Shown: piece by piece, positions 1 through 8,552 of the stretch
How positions within the stretch are numbered: the first letter of the stretch is position 1
Layout: each line of letters begins with the position of its first letter
NCBI GenBank assembly: GCA_902632125.1
Contig: CACPBQ010000010.1
Span: forward strand, 1 to 57,353
Origin: Paracoccaceae bacterium
GTDB lineage: Bacteria; Pseudomonadota; Alphaproteobacteria; Rhodobacterales; Rhodobacteraceae
Length of the DNA: 57,353 bases
Direction: 5' to 3'
Made by a program: the position numbers and the translations under genes
The notes under the pieces: model-generated
Database searches by the model: none
Told to the model about the DNA's origin: nothing
What the model saw: only the letters and a program-made list of their open reading frames with translations

Positions 1-656
1 TCTGTGCTTAATGAGGAAATTCTATCACCATTTTGTTGCAATTTTTCAGAAAGAGTTTCTTTGAGAGAATTCTCACGGTCTTCAACCGCATTTTCGAACT
101 TTGAAAACTTTTCGATACTGTTTTGCAGGTTTGTTTCTATCTTTTCATTTGCAGACGAAAACCTTTTTGTAACTGAGTTTATATCTAAATGGAGAGAACG
201 ACTGAATTCTTTTAATTTTTCTTGGACGGCCTTATTCTCCTGAGACAAACTTAAAATGCTATCACTTACTAGGTTCTCTATGCCGGTAATTTTCGAGTTG
301 CTTTCTGCGAAAGTGTGTTCAAGTTTGCCGAGTATTTCTGTCTCTAAAGTGCTACTTTTATTTGTAAATTCGAGTGCTAGTTCAGAAATCTGTCTTTGTG
401 TGTCCGCACTTAATGAGGAAATTCTATCACCATTTTGTTGAAATTTTTCAGGAAAGGTTTCTTCGAGGGTATTGGTCGGCTTTGTCTCGTTAGATGGTAA
501 TTTATTCTTTTGAGCGACTTCGGACTTTTTTTCCGTCACTTCATTGGCAGGAGCAGTTTCTTTGGTTTGGGGTTCAACTGAATCTTGACCAGATACTTGA
601 AAAATGCGTTCTCGCATTTCCTTAATTCGATCTCTGGTTTCCTCTGGAGTGGTCAT
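1..656 (-). CDS. Coiled-coil repeat protein, 3' end outside the window
   Basis: A reading frame open from an ATG at 656 to the window's left edge gives about 218 residues. The start MTTPEETRDRIKEMRERIF is followed by a Pro/Glu/Lys-rich linker and then long heptad-like stretches rich in Glu, Lys, Ser, Leu and Ile, so an elongated coiled coil is likely. A segment beginning EKFQQNGDRISSLS (about residues 67-83) recurs about 134 residues later (201-217); the DNA copies lie 402 bp apart, near 409-457 and 7-55. No signal peptide or membrane segment is visible. I do not recognise the family. The C-terminus is missing, so total length and repeat number are unknown. Confidence 0.7.
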   Translation of the reverse strand, partial: MTTPEETRDRIKEMRERIFQVSGQDSVEPQTKETAPANEVTEKKSEVAQKNKLPSNETKPTNTLEETFPEKFQQNGDRISSLSADTQRQISELALEFTNKSSTLETEILGKLEHTFAESNSKITGIENLVSDSILSLSQENKAVQEKLKEFSRSLHLDINSVTKRFSSANEKIETNLQNSIEKFSKFENAVEDRENSLKETLSEKLQQNGDRISSLST

Positions 657-1064
657 ATTACGCTCTCTGTTTTTCTTTAATAGCGCAAAAAACATGCCAC
701 ATTAGGTCAGTTTTTTAATTTTTGTGTTGCCCCCGAAAACATAGATAAGCCAAATATTTCTCGTTAGAATAGGTCTTGGCCAAAAAATTAATAAAGTTTT
801 CCTGCATGTAATTTTAATTTAACGCCCACGTTTTACATAAGAGATATTCAAAATGTAATTTCTGACAAAAAAGATATTGAAATTCCAATTTTTATTAAAC
901 TGCCAGCATCAGATGTTGAGAGCTGTAATTCAGAAATTGGCCAAGTCGTCGGAATATTAAGTACTTATGGAATTGATGTAACACTGCAATCCTGCAGCTC
1001 AGATGAAAATAATTTATTTGCAACTGCAAATGTCGAATTTATAGCAAGCGTTGTTTTTTCTGAA

Positions 1065-1430
1065 ATGTCGCGAAATGAAAACTTAAAAGGTATTGTTGGA
1101 TTGGTTATCGAAGAAGCAAATGATGGGGTTTATTTTTTAAACCTGCAAGCTAATCCAAATTTACCAAAAGCGATAAGCGATATTGAGAGTGCACTGATTT
1201 TTGCCTCTCTGGATGCATCTCAAGTGGGTTTCATTATAACTCTTAATAACGACACAAGGCGTGCGGTCACTTTCAACATCTACGACAGTTTCGTAAATGG
1301 TGTTGCAACAGATTACAACACATTCGAATTAGGACCTCGATCAGAATTAAAAGTGCGTGCATCAGATGTTGGGGCCAACTTATTTTTCAATCGTGGTTGG
1401 TTTGGAATTGGTGAATTCACCAATAATTAA
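1065..1430 (+). CDS. Hypothetical protein; coding probably extends upstream of this ATG
   Basis: From the ATG at 1065 the frame encodes 121 residues of a soluble-looking protein with no family I recognise; it ends FNRGWFGIGEFTNN. The same frame is open upstream to a TAA at 792-794, and that stretch reads like real protein (for example IEIPIFIKLPASDVESC and IGQVVGILSTYGIDVTL) but holds no ATG, GTG or TTG. Either translation starts at a rare codon, the gene has lost its 5' end, or a frameshift separates it from its start. No SD sequence precedes 1065. The coordinates given are the conservative call; the true coding span may be about 795-1430. Confidence 0.5.
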   Translation: MSRNENLKGIVGLVIEEANDGVYFLNLQANPNLPKAISDIESALIFASLDASQVGFIITLNNDTRRAVTFNIYDSFVNGVATDYNTFELGPRSELKVRASDVGANLFFNRGWFGIGEFTNN

Positions 1431-1609
1431 AGGTTATAAAATAAAAATATAAATTATTAGCGATCAATAAATACAGTTTTATTGCGTTTTTTAGAGACTT
1501 TATTCAATTTAAATAAATTAATTTATAGCTACTACTTTCACCAACATTGAAATCACCACTTGAAATTTTAAAGATGAAGGGGCATGACGTTTAGAGAGCG
1601 GTGGACTTT

Positions 1610-3490
1610 ATGCCAATAGAATTAAATTTCGAAATTATTCTTATTTTACTTGTCTTAGGTGTGACCATTTTTTTGTTTGTCACGGAGTTATTTCGAATTG
1701 ATTTTACAGCAATTGTAGTGATGTTAGTGCTAGGTATCCTTAACCAATTTCCAAACATTAATCTTTTTCCTGATCCTTCGGATCTTTTTTCGGGCTTTTC
1801 CTCCAACGCAGTTTTGTCAATTATTGCTGTTATGATCATCGGCGCTGGACTAGATAAAACTGGCCTAATGAGCAAAGTCGCAGCGACAATATTGAAACAC
1901 GGTGGGAAGAGTGAAGCTCGTATTGTTCCGATTGTTTCAAGTACTGTTGGTTTCATCTCTAGTTTTATGCAAAATGTTGGCGCTGCCGCATTGTTTCTGC
2001 CTGTAGTGAGCAGAATTTCTGTCAGGACTGAAATACCGCTGTCACGTCTTTTGATGCCTATGGGCTTTTGTGCTATTCTAGGCGGAACAATGACTATGGT
2101 AGGATCCTCACCTTTAATATTACTGAATGACCTAATTATAAGCTCTAACCAAATTCTTCCAGTTGATATGAAAATGAAAACATTTTCTTTGTTTTCTGTA
2201 ACTCCCATTGGAATTTGTCTGGTAATAACAGGAATTTTATATTTCGTATTTATTGGTCGTTGGGTTCTTCCAACTTTAACTTCAAGAGGAGCGAGTAGCG
2301 CAGGTTATTCTGTAAGAGATTATCTCAAAAAAATATATGGCCTTAAGTCGGATTTGGTAGAGGTGATTGTTCCCGAGGGTTCAATCCTGAGAGGCCATAC
2401 TTTTGCTGATATAATGGTGTCTCATAACCTTTATATAGTTGGTTCCTATCATCGGGGTCAGCGCTGGTTCACACCGTTAATTGATACCGTTATTGAGGAC
2501 CCCTGTAGACTAGCAGTTTTAGGGCGACGCAAGGTTATTCAAAAAATGGCTGACGACTTTGGTTTAAAAATTCTACCGGAGCTTGATATTTTTTCCGAAT
2601 CCTACGCCCCGACGGTTGCTGGTGTTGCTGAAGTTGTAATTCCTCCAGACTCCACCCTGATCGATAAGAGAGCACGGGAAATAAGAATGAGGAAAACGCA
2701 TGGGCTAGGTCTTTTGGCCATTCACCGTGGTGGAGAAACATTAAGTTTAGTCGAAACGAAAGAACATGAAGCGACTGACATCGCAGAAGTGCCATTCAAA
2801 GCTGGTGATACTTTAGTGTCATTTACGGCATGGGAAAATTTAGCAAGGCTGGAGCAATCCAGAGATTTTGTCGTAGTTACCTCCGATTATCCAAAAGAAG
2901 AATTACGGCCTAACAAAGTTGCATGGGCAATATTATTTTTTTGCATCTCACTTTTTTTGATTCTATTCACCGATCTCCGGTTATCTTTAGCGCTTTTGAC
3001 GGGAGCGTGTGGGATGATCGCTACAAATGTTTTAAGAATTGACGAAGCCTATGAGGCTGTTAGTTGGCCAACTGTTTTTTTATTAGCTAGTCTAATTCCA
3101 TTAGGCCAAGCCGTACAAAATACCGGAACGGCTGAGTGGCTAGCTCAAAATATTTTACTTTTGTTGGATGGGTGGCCAATTTGGGGGTTACAAGCAGTGC
3201 TCGCAGTAATAGCAACTGCTTTTACTCTTATCATGTCGAATGTTGGTGCTACCGTGTTGCTGGTTCCGTTAGCCGTTTCGATAGCATTAGCTTCAGGCGC
3301 TAATCCTGCTATTTTCGCCCTAACAATTGCTATTTCAACTTCTAATTCGTTTTTAATTCCCACACATCAAGTGAATGCTTTAATAATGGGGCCAGGGGGC
3401 TACAAAGTAACAGACTTCATGAAAGCTGGGGGAATTATGACTATTTTGTTTTTAATAGTGTCCCTAAGCGTGATGAATATTTTATTCTGA
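1610..3490 (+). CDS. SLC13/DASS-type permease with central TrkA-C domains
   Basis: This is an inner-membrane transporter of the SLC13 (divalent anion/Na+ symporter, CitT/ArsB-like) superfamily, about 626 residues. It has hydrophobic helices at roughly residues 5-220, a soluble middle of about 200 residues resembling two TrkA-C (RCK-C) ligand-binding domains (for example VIVPEGSILRGHTFADI), and a second hydrophobic half. The family motif region around TMVGSSPLILLNDLI and the late ISTSNSFLIPTHQVNALI fit anion binding. Known relatives move sulfate, dicarboxylates or similar anions; the substrate cannot be told here. I chose ATG 1610, preceded by GGTGG. GTG 1601 is in frame and is the alternative. 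The downstream fusion gene starts 28 bp after the stop. Confidence 0.85.
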   Translation: MPIELNFEIILILLVLGVTIFLFVTELFRIDFTAIVVMLVLGILNQFPNINLFPDPSDLFSGFSSNAVLSIIAVMIIGAGLDKTGLMSKVAATILKHGGKSEARIVPIVSSTVGFISSFMQNVGAAALFLPVVSRISVRTEIPLSRLLMPMGFCAILGGTMTMVGSSPLILLNDLIISSNQILPVDMKMKTFSLFSVTPIGICLVITGILYFVFIGRWVLPTLTSRGASSAGYSVRDYLKKIYGLKSDLVEVIVPEGSILRGHTFADIMVSHNLYIVGSYHRGQRWFTPLIDTVIEDPCRLAVLGRRKVIQKMADDFGLKILPELDIFSESYAPTVAGVAEVVIPPDSTLIDKRAREIRMRKTHGLGLLAIHRGGETLSLVETKEHEATDIAEVPFKAGDTLVSFTAWENLARLEQSRDFVVVTSDYPKEELRPNKVAWAILFFCISLFLILFTDLRLSLALLTGACGMIATNVLRIDEAYEAVSWPTVFLLASLIPLGQAVQNTGTAEWLAQNILLLLDGWPIWGLQAVLAVIATAFTLIMSNVGATVLLVPLAVSIALASGANPAIFALTIAISTSNSFLIPTHQVNALIMGPGGYKVTDFMKAGGIMTILFLIVSLSVMNILF

Positions 3491-3518
3491 TCATCCAAAT
3501 TAGATTATTGGAGTTCTT

Positions 3519-6500
3519 ATGGTTAAAAATCCGGACATTAGTTTGGAAAACTTTTGGGCAAAGGCTTTAAAAAACCATTGGGGTATCGAGGCAAAATTGT
3601 CTAGTTTGCCGGGTGAACTTGATCAAAATTTCTTAGCTCAAGAGAAAGACGGAACCAAGTGTATTTTTAAAGTAATGCGCGAAGATTGTCCCAATTGGCT
3701 GATCACAGCTCAGGTTGAAGTAATTGAGCACCTTTATAAGACAGACCCTAATCTTAAAGTTCCAAAGGTTTTAAAGTCATTAAATGGCAATTCTTTTATT
3801 CGTGAGGAGGACTGGTACGAAAATAAGAGGTCAATTTGGGTGCAGTCTCATATTCCAGGCAAATGTTACGCTGAAATTAAACAAAAGTCTCCAGATATTT
3901 CATTTGATTTAGGAATTGTTCTAGGCAAAATATCCAAAGCTTTAGCGGATTATAACAATGAGAATTTGTTGCGCGACTTTAAATGGAATTTGCCTCGTTC
4001 TCTTTGGATAAAAAAATATTTTTCGATTATTGAAAATTCTGCTCGCTTAGAAATTATATCTAAAATTACTAACGAATTTGAAGAGATTTTGCCCAAACTG
4101 TCTAGTCTAGAGTGTCAAACTATCCATAATGATCCAAATGATTATAATATTCTTATATCAGGGCAAAAATACCACTCTTTAAATGTGTCAGGAATTATAG
4201 ACTTCGGAGATATCTGTTTAGCACCAAGGGTCTGCGATTTAGCAATTGCTGCTGCTTACATCGTTTTGGATAATCCGGAGCCGGAAAAAATGCTGGCTGC
4301 ATTGGTGGCAGGTTACAATAATGTGTATCCACTCAAAACTGAAGAAGTTGATCTGATTTGGCGTCTATTAATGATGCGCTTGGCGGTAAGCGTTGTCAAT
4401 TCCACTCTTCTGGCGGCAAAAAACAATGAAGATCCCTACATAACAATTTCGCAGGAATCTGCCTGGAAATTCTTAGAAAATTTTAATATTAATGAAGGTC
4501 TGATAAAAGCAAGGCTGAGAAGTGTCTGCGGAATGCCTGTAGTCGAAGGTGCTGATCGGATCATTGGTTGGATAAATAAAGAGTCCAGTAAATTTTCTCC
4601 ACTTTTGGGCACTAATTTGGATAACTTAAAGATAAAATCTTTATCAGTTGAAAATACATCAATTCCCCAAAATCCATTTGAATTAACAAGCGATGAAGCT
4701 CGTGATATTGGGTTTGAGCTTAATGAGTGCGCTGATGTTTGGATGGGTTATTATAATGAGCCACGTTTAATTTATACCGCTGAAGCTTTTAAAATGGGCC
4801 CGTGGAAAGCGAGTAATAGACGAACGGTACATCTTGCGATTGATATTTTTGCTGACAGTGGTACCGAATTATTTGCACCGTTAGAGGGTGAGGTTTTTGC
4901 AGCCGAATATCGTGACAACGAACTGGACTACGGCGGAGTAGTAATTTTAAAGCATACTACGCCAGATAAAGACGAATTTTTTACCTTATATGGACATCTT
5001 GATCCAATTTTTATGAAAAACTTTAAATTGGGTGACAAAATTGAGAAAGGGCAAAGCTTTTGTCAATTGGGTTCCCCGGACGTAAACGGAGGCTGGGCAC
5101 CACATGTTCATTTTCAATTAGCACTTACAACAGATGGAATGGAAACGGATTGGCCAGGTGTTGCAGATCCTGATGATCTGACTTTTTGGAACGCTATTTG
5201 TCCAAATCCGGCCTCTTTATTGAATTTAAAAGACATCGATTACCTTTACCAGCCAAGTAAGAAACAAGAAGTTTTAAATGATCGACGTAAATACTTTGGC
5301 GGGAATTTAAGTGTTTCGTATGATAACCCGATTTTAATATCAAGGGCATGGAGACATCATATTTTTGATGAATGGGGTAGGCCTTACCTTGATGCTTATA
5401 ATAATGTCCCTCATGTTGGTCATTCGCACCCTAGGATCAATCAAGTCGCATTAGATCAACTTAATAAAGTAAATTCGAATACTCGTTACTTAAACCCGCT
5501 ACAAGCTCAGTTTGCAAAAAAAATATTGTCCAAATTTCCAAGCAACTTTGAAGTTTGCTATTTAGTAAATTCTGGCTCTGAAGCGAATGAGTTAGCTTTA
5601 CGTTTAGCTCGTGAACATTCTGGTAAAAAAGGAATTATTACACCTGATGAGGGTTACTTTGGTAATACGACTGGTGCCTTAAGTATCTCAGCTTATAAGT
5701 TTAAAAAGCCAAATGGAGTAGGTCAGGCTGATTGGGTTGAAATTGTAGAGGTGCCCGATGACTACCGAGGGTCTTTTAAAAAAGGAGATCCAGATCGTGC
5801 TGTTAAATTTGCAAATTTGATTGATGGTGCAATAGAAAGATTAAATTCTAAAGGAATTGGGTTGTCCGCTTTCATAATGGAAACATTTCCGTCTGTAGGA
5901 GGACAAATAATTCCCCCACAAGATTATCTAAAGCACGTTTACACGAAGATAAGAAAGCATGGTGGCGTATGTATTGCAGATGAAGTGCAAACAGGCTTAG
6001 GGCGTTTGGGAGACTGTTACTTTGGATTTGAGTTTCAAAAGGTAAATCCTGATATTGTTGTTCTTGGTAAGCCCTTAGGAAATGGTTATCCACTTGGAGC
6101 TGTCATAACCACTAGAGAGATTGCAGAAAGCTTTGATAACGGTGTCGAATTTTTTTCAACCTTTGGGGGCTCAAACTTATCCTGCAGAATTGGAACGGAA
6201 GTTTTGAATATTGTCGATGAAGAGAAACTTCAAAGAAATGCCAAGAGAGTAGGCGATTTTTTAATTGCCGGGCTTAGTGAATTAAAAAAGAAGTTCAAAT
6301 TCCTTGGCGATGTTCGAGGCATGGGCTTGTTTATCGGGGTAGAGATAATCAGACATGATGGATCAGAGGCTACAGAATTATGCAGTTATATAAAAAATAA
6401 AATGCGCGAAAATCGTATTTTGATTGGAAGTGATGGTCCTAAGGATAATGTTATCAAAATCAGGCCGCCACTTACAATTGAACTTGAAGACGCTCAGATG

Positions 6501-6551
6501 TTATTAGCTACGCTATCAGAAGTCCTTGAGGGAACTCATGACTGGAGCTAA
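3519..6551 (+). CDS. Fusion: APH-type kinase, M23 peptidase-like and class-III aminotransferase domains
   Basis: A 1010-residue three-domain protein. Residues about 20-330 are an aminoglycoside phosphotransferase/hydroxylysine-kinase-like domain (HNDPNDYNIL catalytic loop, then GIIDFGD). Residues about 420-570 are a LytM/M23 fold with the metal-ligand pattern HLAIDIF and HVHFQ. Residues about 590-1010 are a class-III PLP aminotransferase with NSGSEANELALRLAREH, IADEVQTGLGR and the PLP lysine in VLGKPLGNGYPLGAV. In animals the related kinase and PLP phospho-lyase act in sequence on hydroxylysine or on phosphoethanolamine. Phosphorylation of an amino alcohol followed by ammonia-phosphate elimination is therefore a reasonable inference for this fusion, but the substrate is unknown. 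SD TTGGAG precedes the ATG. It converges on the alcohol dehydrogenase gene. Confidence 0.88.
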   Translation: MVKNPDISLENFWAKALKNHWGIEAKLSSLPGELDQNFLAQEKDGTKCIFKVMREDCPNWLITAQVEVIEHLYKTDPNLKVPKVLKSLNGNSFIREEDWYENKRSIWVQSHIPGKCYAEIKQKSPDISFDLGIVLGKISKALADYNNENLLRDFKWNLPRSLWIKKYFSIIENSARLEIISKITNEFEEILPKLSSLECQTIHNDPNDYNILISGQKYHSLNVSGIIDFGDICLAPRVCDLAIAAAYIVLDNPEPEKMLAALVAGYNNVYPLKTEEVDLIWRLLMMRLAVSVVNSTLLAAKNNEDPYITISQESAWKFLENFNINEGLIKARLRSVCGMPVVEGADRIIGWINKESSKFSPLLGTNLDNLKIKSLSVENTSIPQNPFELTSDEARDIGFELNECADVWMGYYNEPRLIYTAEAFKMGPWKASNRRTVHLAIDIFADSGTELFAPLEGEVFAAEYRDNELDYGGVVILKHTTPDKDEFFTLYGHLDPIFMKNFKLGDKIEKGQSFCQLGSPDVNGGWAPHVHFQLALTTDGMETDWPGVADPDDLTFWNAICPNPASLLNLKDIDYLYQPSKKQEVLNDRRKYFGGNLSVSYDNPILISRAWRHHIFDEWGRPYLDAYNNVPHVGHSHPRINQVALDQLNKVNSNTRYLNPLQAQFAKKILSKFPSNFEVCYLVNSGSEANELALRLAREHSGKKGIITPDEGYFGNTTGALSISAYKFKKPNGVGQADWVEIVEVPDDYRGSFKKGDPDRAVKFANLIDGAIERLNSKGIGLSAFIMETFPSVGGQIIPPQDYLKHVYTKIRKHGGVCIADEVQTGLGRLGDCYFGFEFQKVNPDIVVLGKPLGNGYPLGAVITTREIAESFDNGVEFFSTFGGSNLSCRIGTEVLNIVDEEKLQRNAKRVGDFLIAGLSELKKKFKFLGDVRGMGLFIGVEIIRHDGSEATELCSYIKNKMRENRILIGSDGPKDNVIKIRPPLTIELEDAQMLLATLSEVLEGTHDWS

Positions 6552-6567
6552 AGGCAGTTAAATTTTA

Positions 6568-7764
6568 TCACTTTCTTGCAGATAAAATTGAAATTTCGGT
6601 TAATTCTTCAACATCTTGAATTGTTGCAACTCTGGGATTTGTTCCCGTTGCACTATCAAGCATAGCCTTTTTCGCTATTCTTCTTTTACATTCTAAAGGA
6701 ACGCCTATTTCCGAAAGTGATCGTGGTATATTTAAATAATCAAGTATTTTTTCAATTTCTTCATTGATAAAATCTGGTGAGGAATCTTTTAATTCCATTG
6801 CATGAGATATTGAACTTACCTTTTCCCCTACATGGGGTAAGTTAAATTTCATCACAGCAGGTAGAATTATTGCGTTTGTCAAACCATGTTGAGTATTGTA
6901 TTCTGCTCCGACCATATGAGAAATAGAATGTACAAGCCCAAGGCCTTTCGTAAATGCTACTCCTGCCAAGCAGGATCCTATTAACATTCCACCCCTAGCA
7001 TTAATATTTTTAGGTTCGTCAAAGGCGACTTTCAACCATTTTGAAATAAGTTTTAAAGCTTCAAGTGCTGCACCATCACATAAAGGATTGAGGCCGGGTA
7101 CAATGTAAGCTTCTAAAGCATGGGTTAATGCATCTACGCCCGTCCATGCTGTCAAATTAGCAGGTAATTCAATTGTTAATTCTGGGTCTAGAATGGCAAG
7201 TGAGGGACGCATACCCAAATGTGCAAGACAAAATTTCATACCCTGAACAGTATCTGTGACCATAGCAGTACTTTCTGTTTCTGCTCCAGTACCGGCAGTA
7301 GTTGGGATTGTGATAAATGTTGGAAAGCAATCTAGTGATCCTAAAACAGGTTCCGGCTTTCTATATTCAAAATCCCAAAGGCTGGCACCACTATTTACAG
7401 TCATACCTATAGCCTTTGCTCCATCCAGAGCACTCCCGCCTCCTATTGCGATGATCCCATCGTGTTCTCCATCACGATATGCGGTACACCCAGCATTTAT
7501 TTCGTCATCGCGAGGATTGGGAGATATCCCATAAAATAATTTGCTTTTAATAGAGGTATCTGCAAGCAAAGAAGCTAAGCGATTTATAAATGGAAGATCT
7601 TTACTTCCTTCGTCTGTCACAATTAGTGCATTGGATATTTTGAATTTCCCACAGAACTTACCTATTTCATTCAACCTACCAGGACCGTAAGAAATTGGAA
7701 TGGGGAACTCCCAATCAATACTGTCATTCAAAAAATTTTCGTCAATTTTTACAGCTGATAGCAT
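6568..7764 (-). CDS. Iron-containing alcohol dehydrogenase
   Basis: A 398-residue group III (Fe-type) NAD(P)-dependent alcohol dehydrogenase. The nucleotide-binding GGGSALDGAKA is at about residues 107-117, followed by TIPTTAGTGAE. Metal ligands are visible as the Asp before ILDPELT-like sequence, DALTHALEA, and the two histidines in GLVHSISHMVGAEYNTQHG. SD AAGGAA lies 6 nt before the ATG at 7764. It would interconvert an aldehyde and an alcohol in the cytoplasm. It is transcribed away from a MaoC gene on the same strand and towards the kinase-aminotransferase fusion, whose product could be an aldehyde; that link is inference only. Confidence 0.9.
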   Translation of the reverse strand: MLSAVKIDENFLNDSIDWEFPIPISYGPGRLNEIGKFCGKFKISNALIVTDEGSKDLPFINRLASLLADTSIKSKLFYGISPNPRDDEINAGCTAYRDGEHDGIIAIGGGSALDGAKAIGMTVNSGASLWDFEYRKPEPVLGSLDCFPTFITIPTTAGTGAETESTAMVTDTVQGMKFCLAHLGMRPSLAILDPELTIELPANLTAWTGVDALTHALEAYIVPGLNPLCDGAALEALKLISKWLKVAFDEPKNINARGGMLIGSCLAGVAFTKGLGLVHSISHMVGAEYNTQHGLTNAIILPAVMKFNLPHVGEKVSSISHAMELKDSSPDFINEEIEKILDYLNIPRSLSEIGVPLECKRRIAKKAMLDSATGTNPRVATIQDVEELTEISILSARK

Positions 7765-7794
7765 TCGAATTTCCTTAAAACAAAATTAGTTTTA

Positions 7795-8271
7795 TCATAA
7801 TTTTATTAAATAGCGCTGACCTCCCTGCAATACCAATTCTTTATTTTGCTTAAATATTTTGATGTCTAAACCCATGACCCCTGTCGATTTGCTCTGCGAT
7901 AATTCGATGATTTCAAAAACTGGGTAAAGGGTATCTCCACAGTAAACAGGTTTCAAGAATTGTGACGATTGATCTATGAAACCAATTAAGTTTTTTCCTA
8001 AACTATGAGCTAAAGGTGATGCTCCTATTGCAGCTTGAATAAGTGTCATAAAACCATGTGCCATTAGGTTTGGATGGCCTAGTTGGGCTAAATAATTTCT
8101 ATCATAATGGATAGGATGATTATCGCCGCTAGCTGCCTGGAAGGCTGTAAAAACACCTTCGGTCATTGTTCTCGATGGAGCAAAGAATTGCTCGCCTATT
8201 TTGAATTCATGAAAGCTACGAACGGGAACTATACCGTGTTGCGAAGGATTAAATGTCTCATTTCTAGTCAA
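7795..8271 (-). CDS. MaoC-like hydratase/dehydratase (hot-dog fold)
   Basis: A single-domain MaoC/(R)-hydratase of about 158 residues. The hydratase-2 signature is clear: AASGDNHPIHYD followed by HPNLMAHGFM, with the Asp/His catalytic dyad. Such enzymes hydrate enoyl-CoA thioesters or dehydrate 3-hydroxyacyl-CoA. The start is uncertain. The frame is open up to an ATG at 8397, but that would run through a structured, GC-rich ncRNA candidate and add atypical sequence. TTG at 8271 has GGAG 6 nt upstream and gives the normal family length; GTG at 8310 is another option. The gene is 30 bp upstream of the Fe-type alcohol dehydrogenase and probably cotranscribed with it. Confidence 0.75.
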   Translation of the reverse strand: MTRNETFNPSQHGIVPVRSFHEFKIGEQFFAPSRTMTEGVFTAFQAASGDNHPIHYDRNYLAQLGHPNLMAHGFMTLIQAAIGASPLAHSLGKNLIGFIDQSSQFLKPVYCGDTLYPVFEIIELSQSKSTGVMGLDIKIFKQNKELVLQGGQRYLIKL

Positions 8272-8325
8272 TTCAAACTCCAAATTAAAATTTTTAGGTA
8301 ATTTGACCACAAGCTTACAGTGTAA

Positions 8326-8355
8326 TTGACAAAACAGTAAATTATAGTTTACGAC
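8326..8355 (+). promoter_or_regulatory. Sigma-70-type promoter for the 8362 ncRNA candidate
   Basis: TTGACA at 8326-8331 is a perfect -35 box. With an 18-bp spacer it is followed by TACGAC (8350-8355), a weak -10. The predicted start falls at about 8362, exactly where the first hairpin of the GC-rich element begins. The promoter lies between divergent coding regions, pointing away from the MaoC gene. Confidence 0.45.
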
Positions 8356-8361
8356 TTTATG

Positions 8362-8510
8362 TGTGGTGTTCGCTTCGGCTAAAGGCTCGCACCACATGCC
8401 TCAAGGTATGAGCTGTCGTGGGCTCATTCTTTGACTCCCCAGAGCATCTGCGTGCGCCAACAGGCGCAGATGTTCATCTAAGGGAATAAATTAAATTTAC
8501 CTCTGAAAAC
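8362..8510 (+). ncRNA. Predicted structured small RNA of unknown family
   Basis: This GC-rich island in an AT-rich intergenic region forms three consecutive hairpins: TGTGGTG (8362-8368) with CACCACA (8390-8396); ATGAGC (8408-8413) with GCTCAT (8422-8427); and CATCTGCG (8445-8452) with CGCAGATG (8465-8472). Unpaired ACTCCCCAGA lies between hairpins two and three. It starts just after a perfect TTGACA promoter box. It is not a tRNA and has no SRP-RNA core or RNase P signature. I do not recognise a family. The 3' end is unknown; an AT-rich inverted repeat at 8517-8547 may end it. Confidence 0.45.
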
Positions 8511-8516
8511 TTTATG

Positions 8517-8547
8517 TCTTTTTAAATTGAGACTTATTTTAAAAAGA
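8517..8547. terminator. AT-rich hairpin, possible bidirectional terminator
   Basis: TCTTTTTAAA (8517-8526) and TTTAAAAAGA (8538-8547) form a perfect 10-bp inverted repeat around an 11-nt loop, with T/A runs on both strands. It sits just past the htpG stop on the minus strand and downstream of the ncRNA candidate on the plus strand, so it could end both transcripts. Confidence 0.4.
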
Positions 8548-8552
8548 TCGGT

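Noticed and set aside
4-441. Two plus-strand open frames sharing the start MLNEEILSPFC
   Set aside because: They are antisense to the coiled-coil gene; the shared start reflects its 402-bp repeat, and neither has an SD.
8272-8397. N-terminal extension of the MaoC-like protein to an ATG at 8397
   Set aside because: It runs through the GC-rich hairpins, gives family-atypical sequence and has no SD.
8362-8472. tRNA, tmRNA, SRP or 6S RNA
   Set aside because: No T-loop, anticodon arm, SRP core or tag sequence; 6S cannot be excluded without a covariance search, but I could not form its long interrupted stem.
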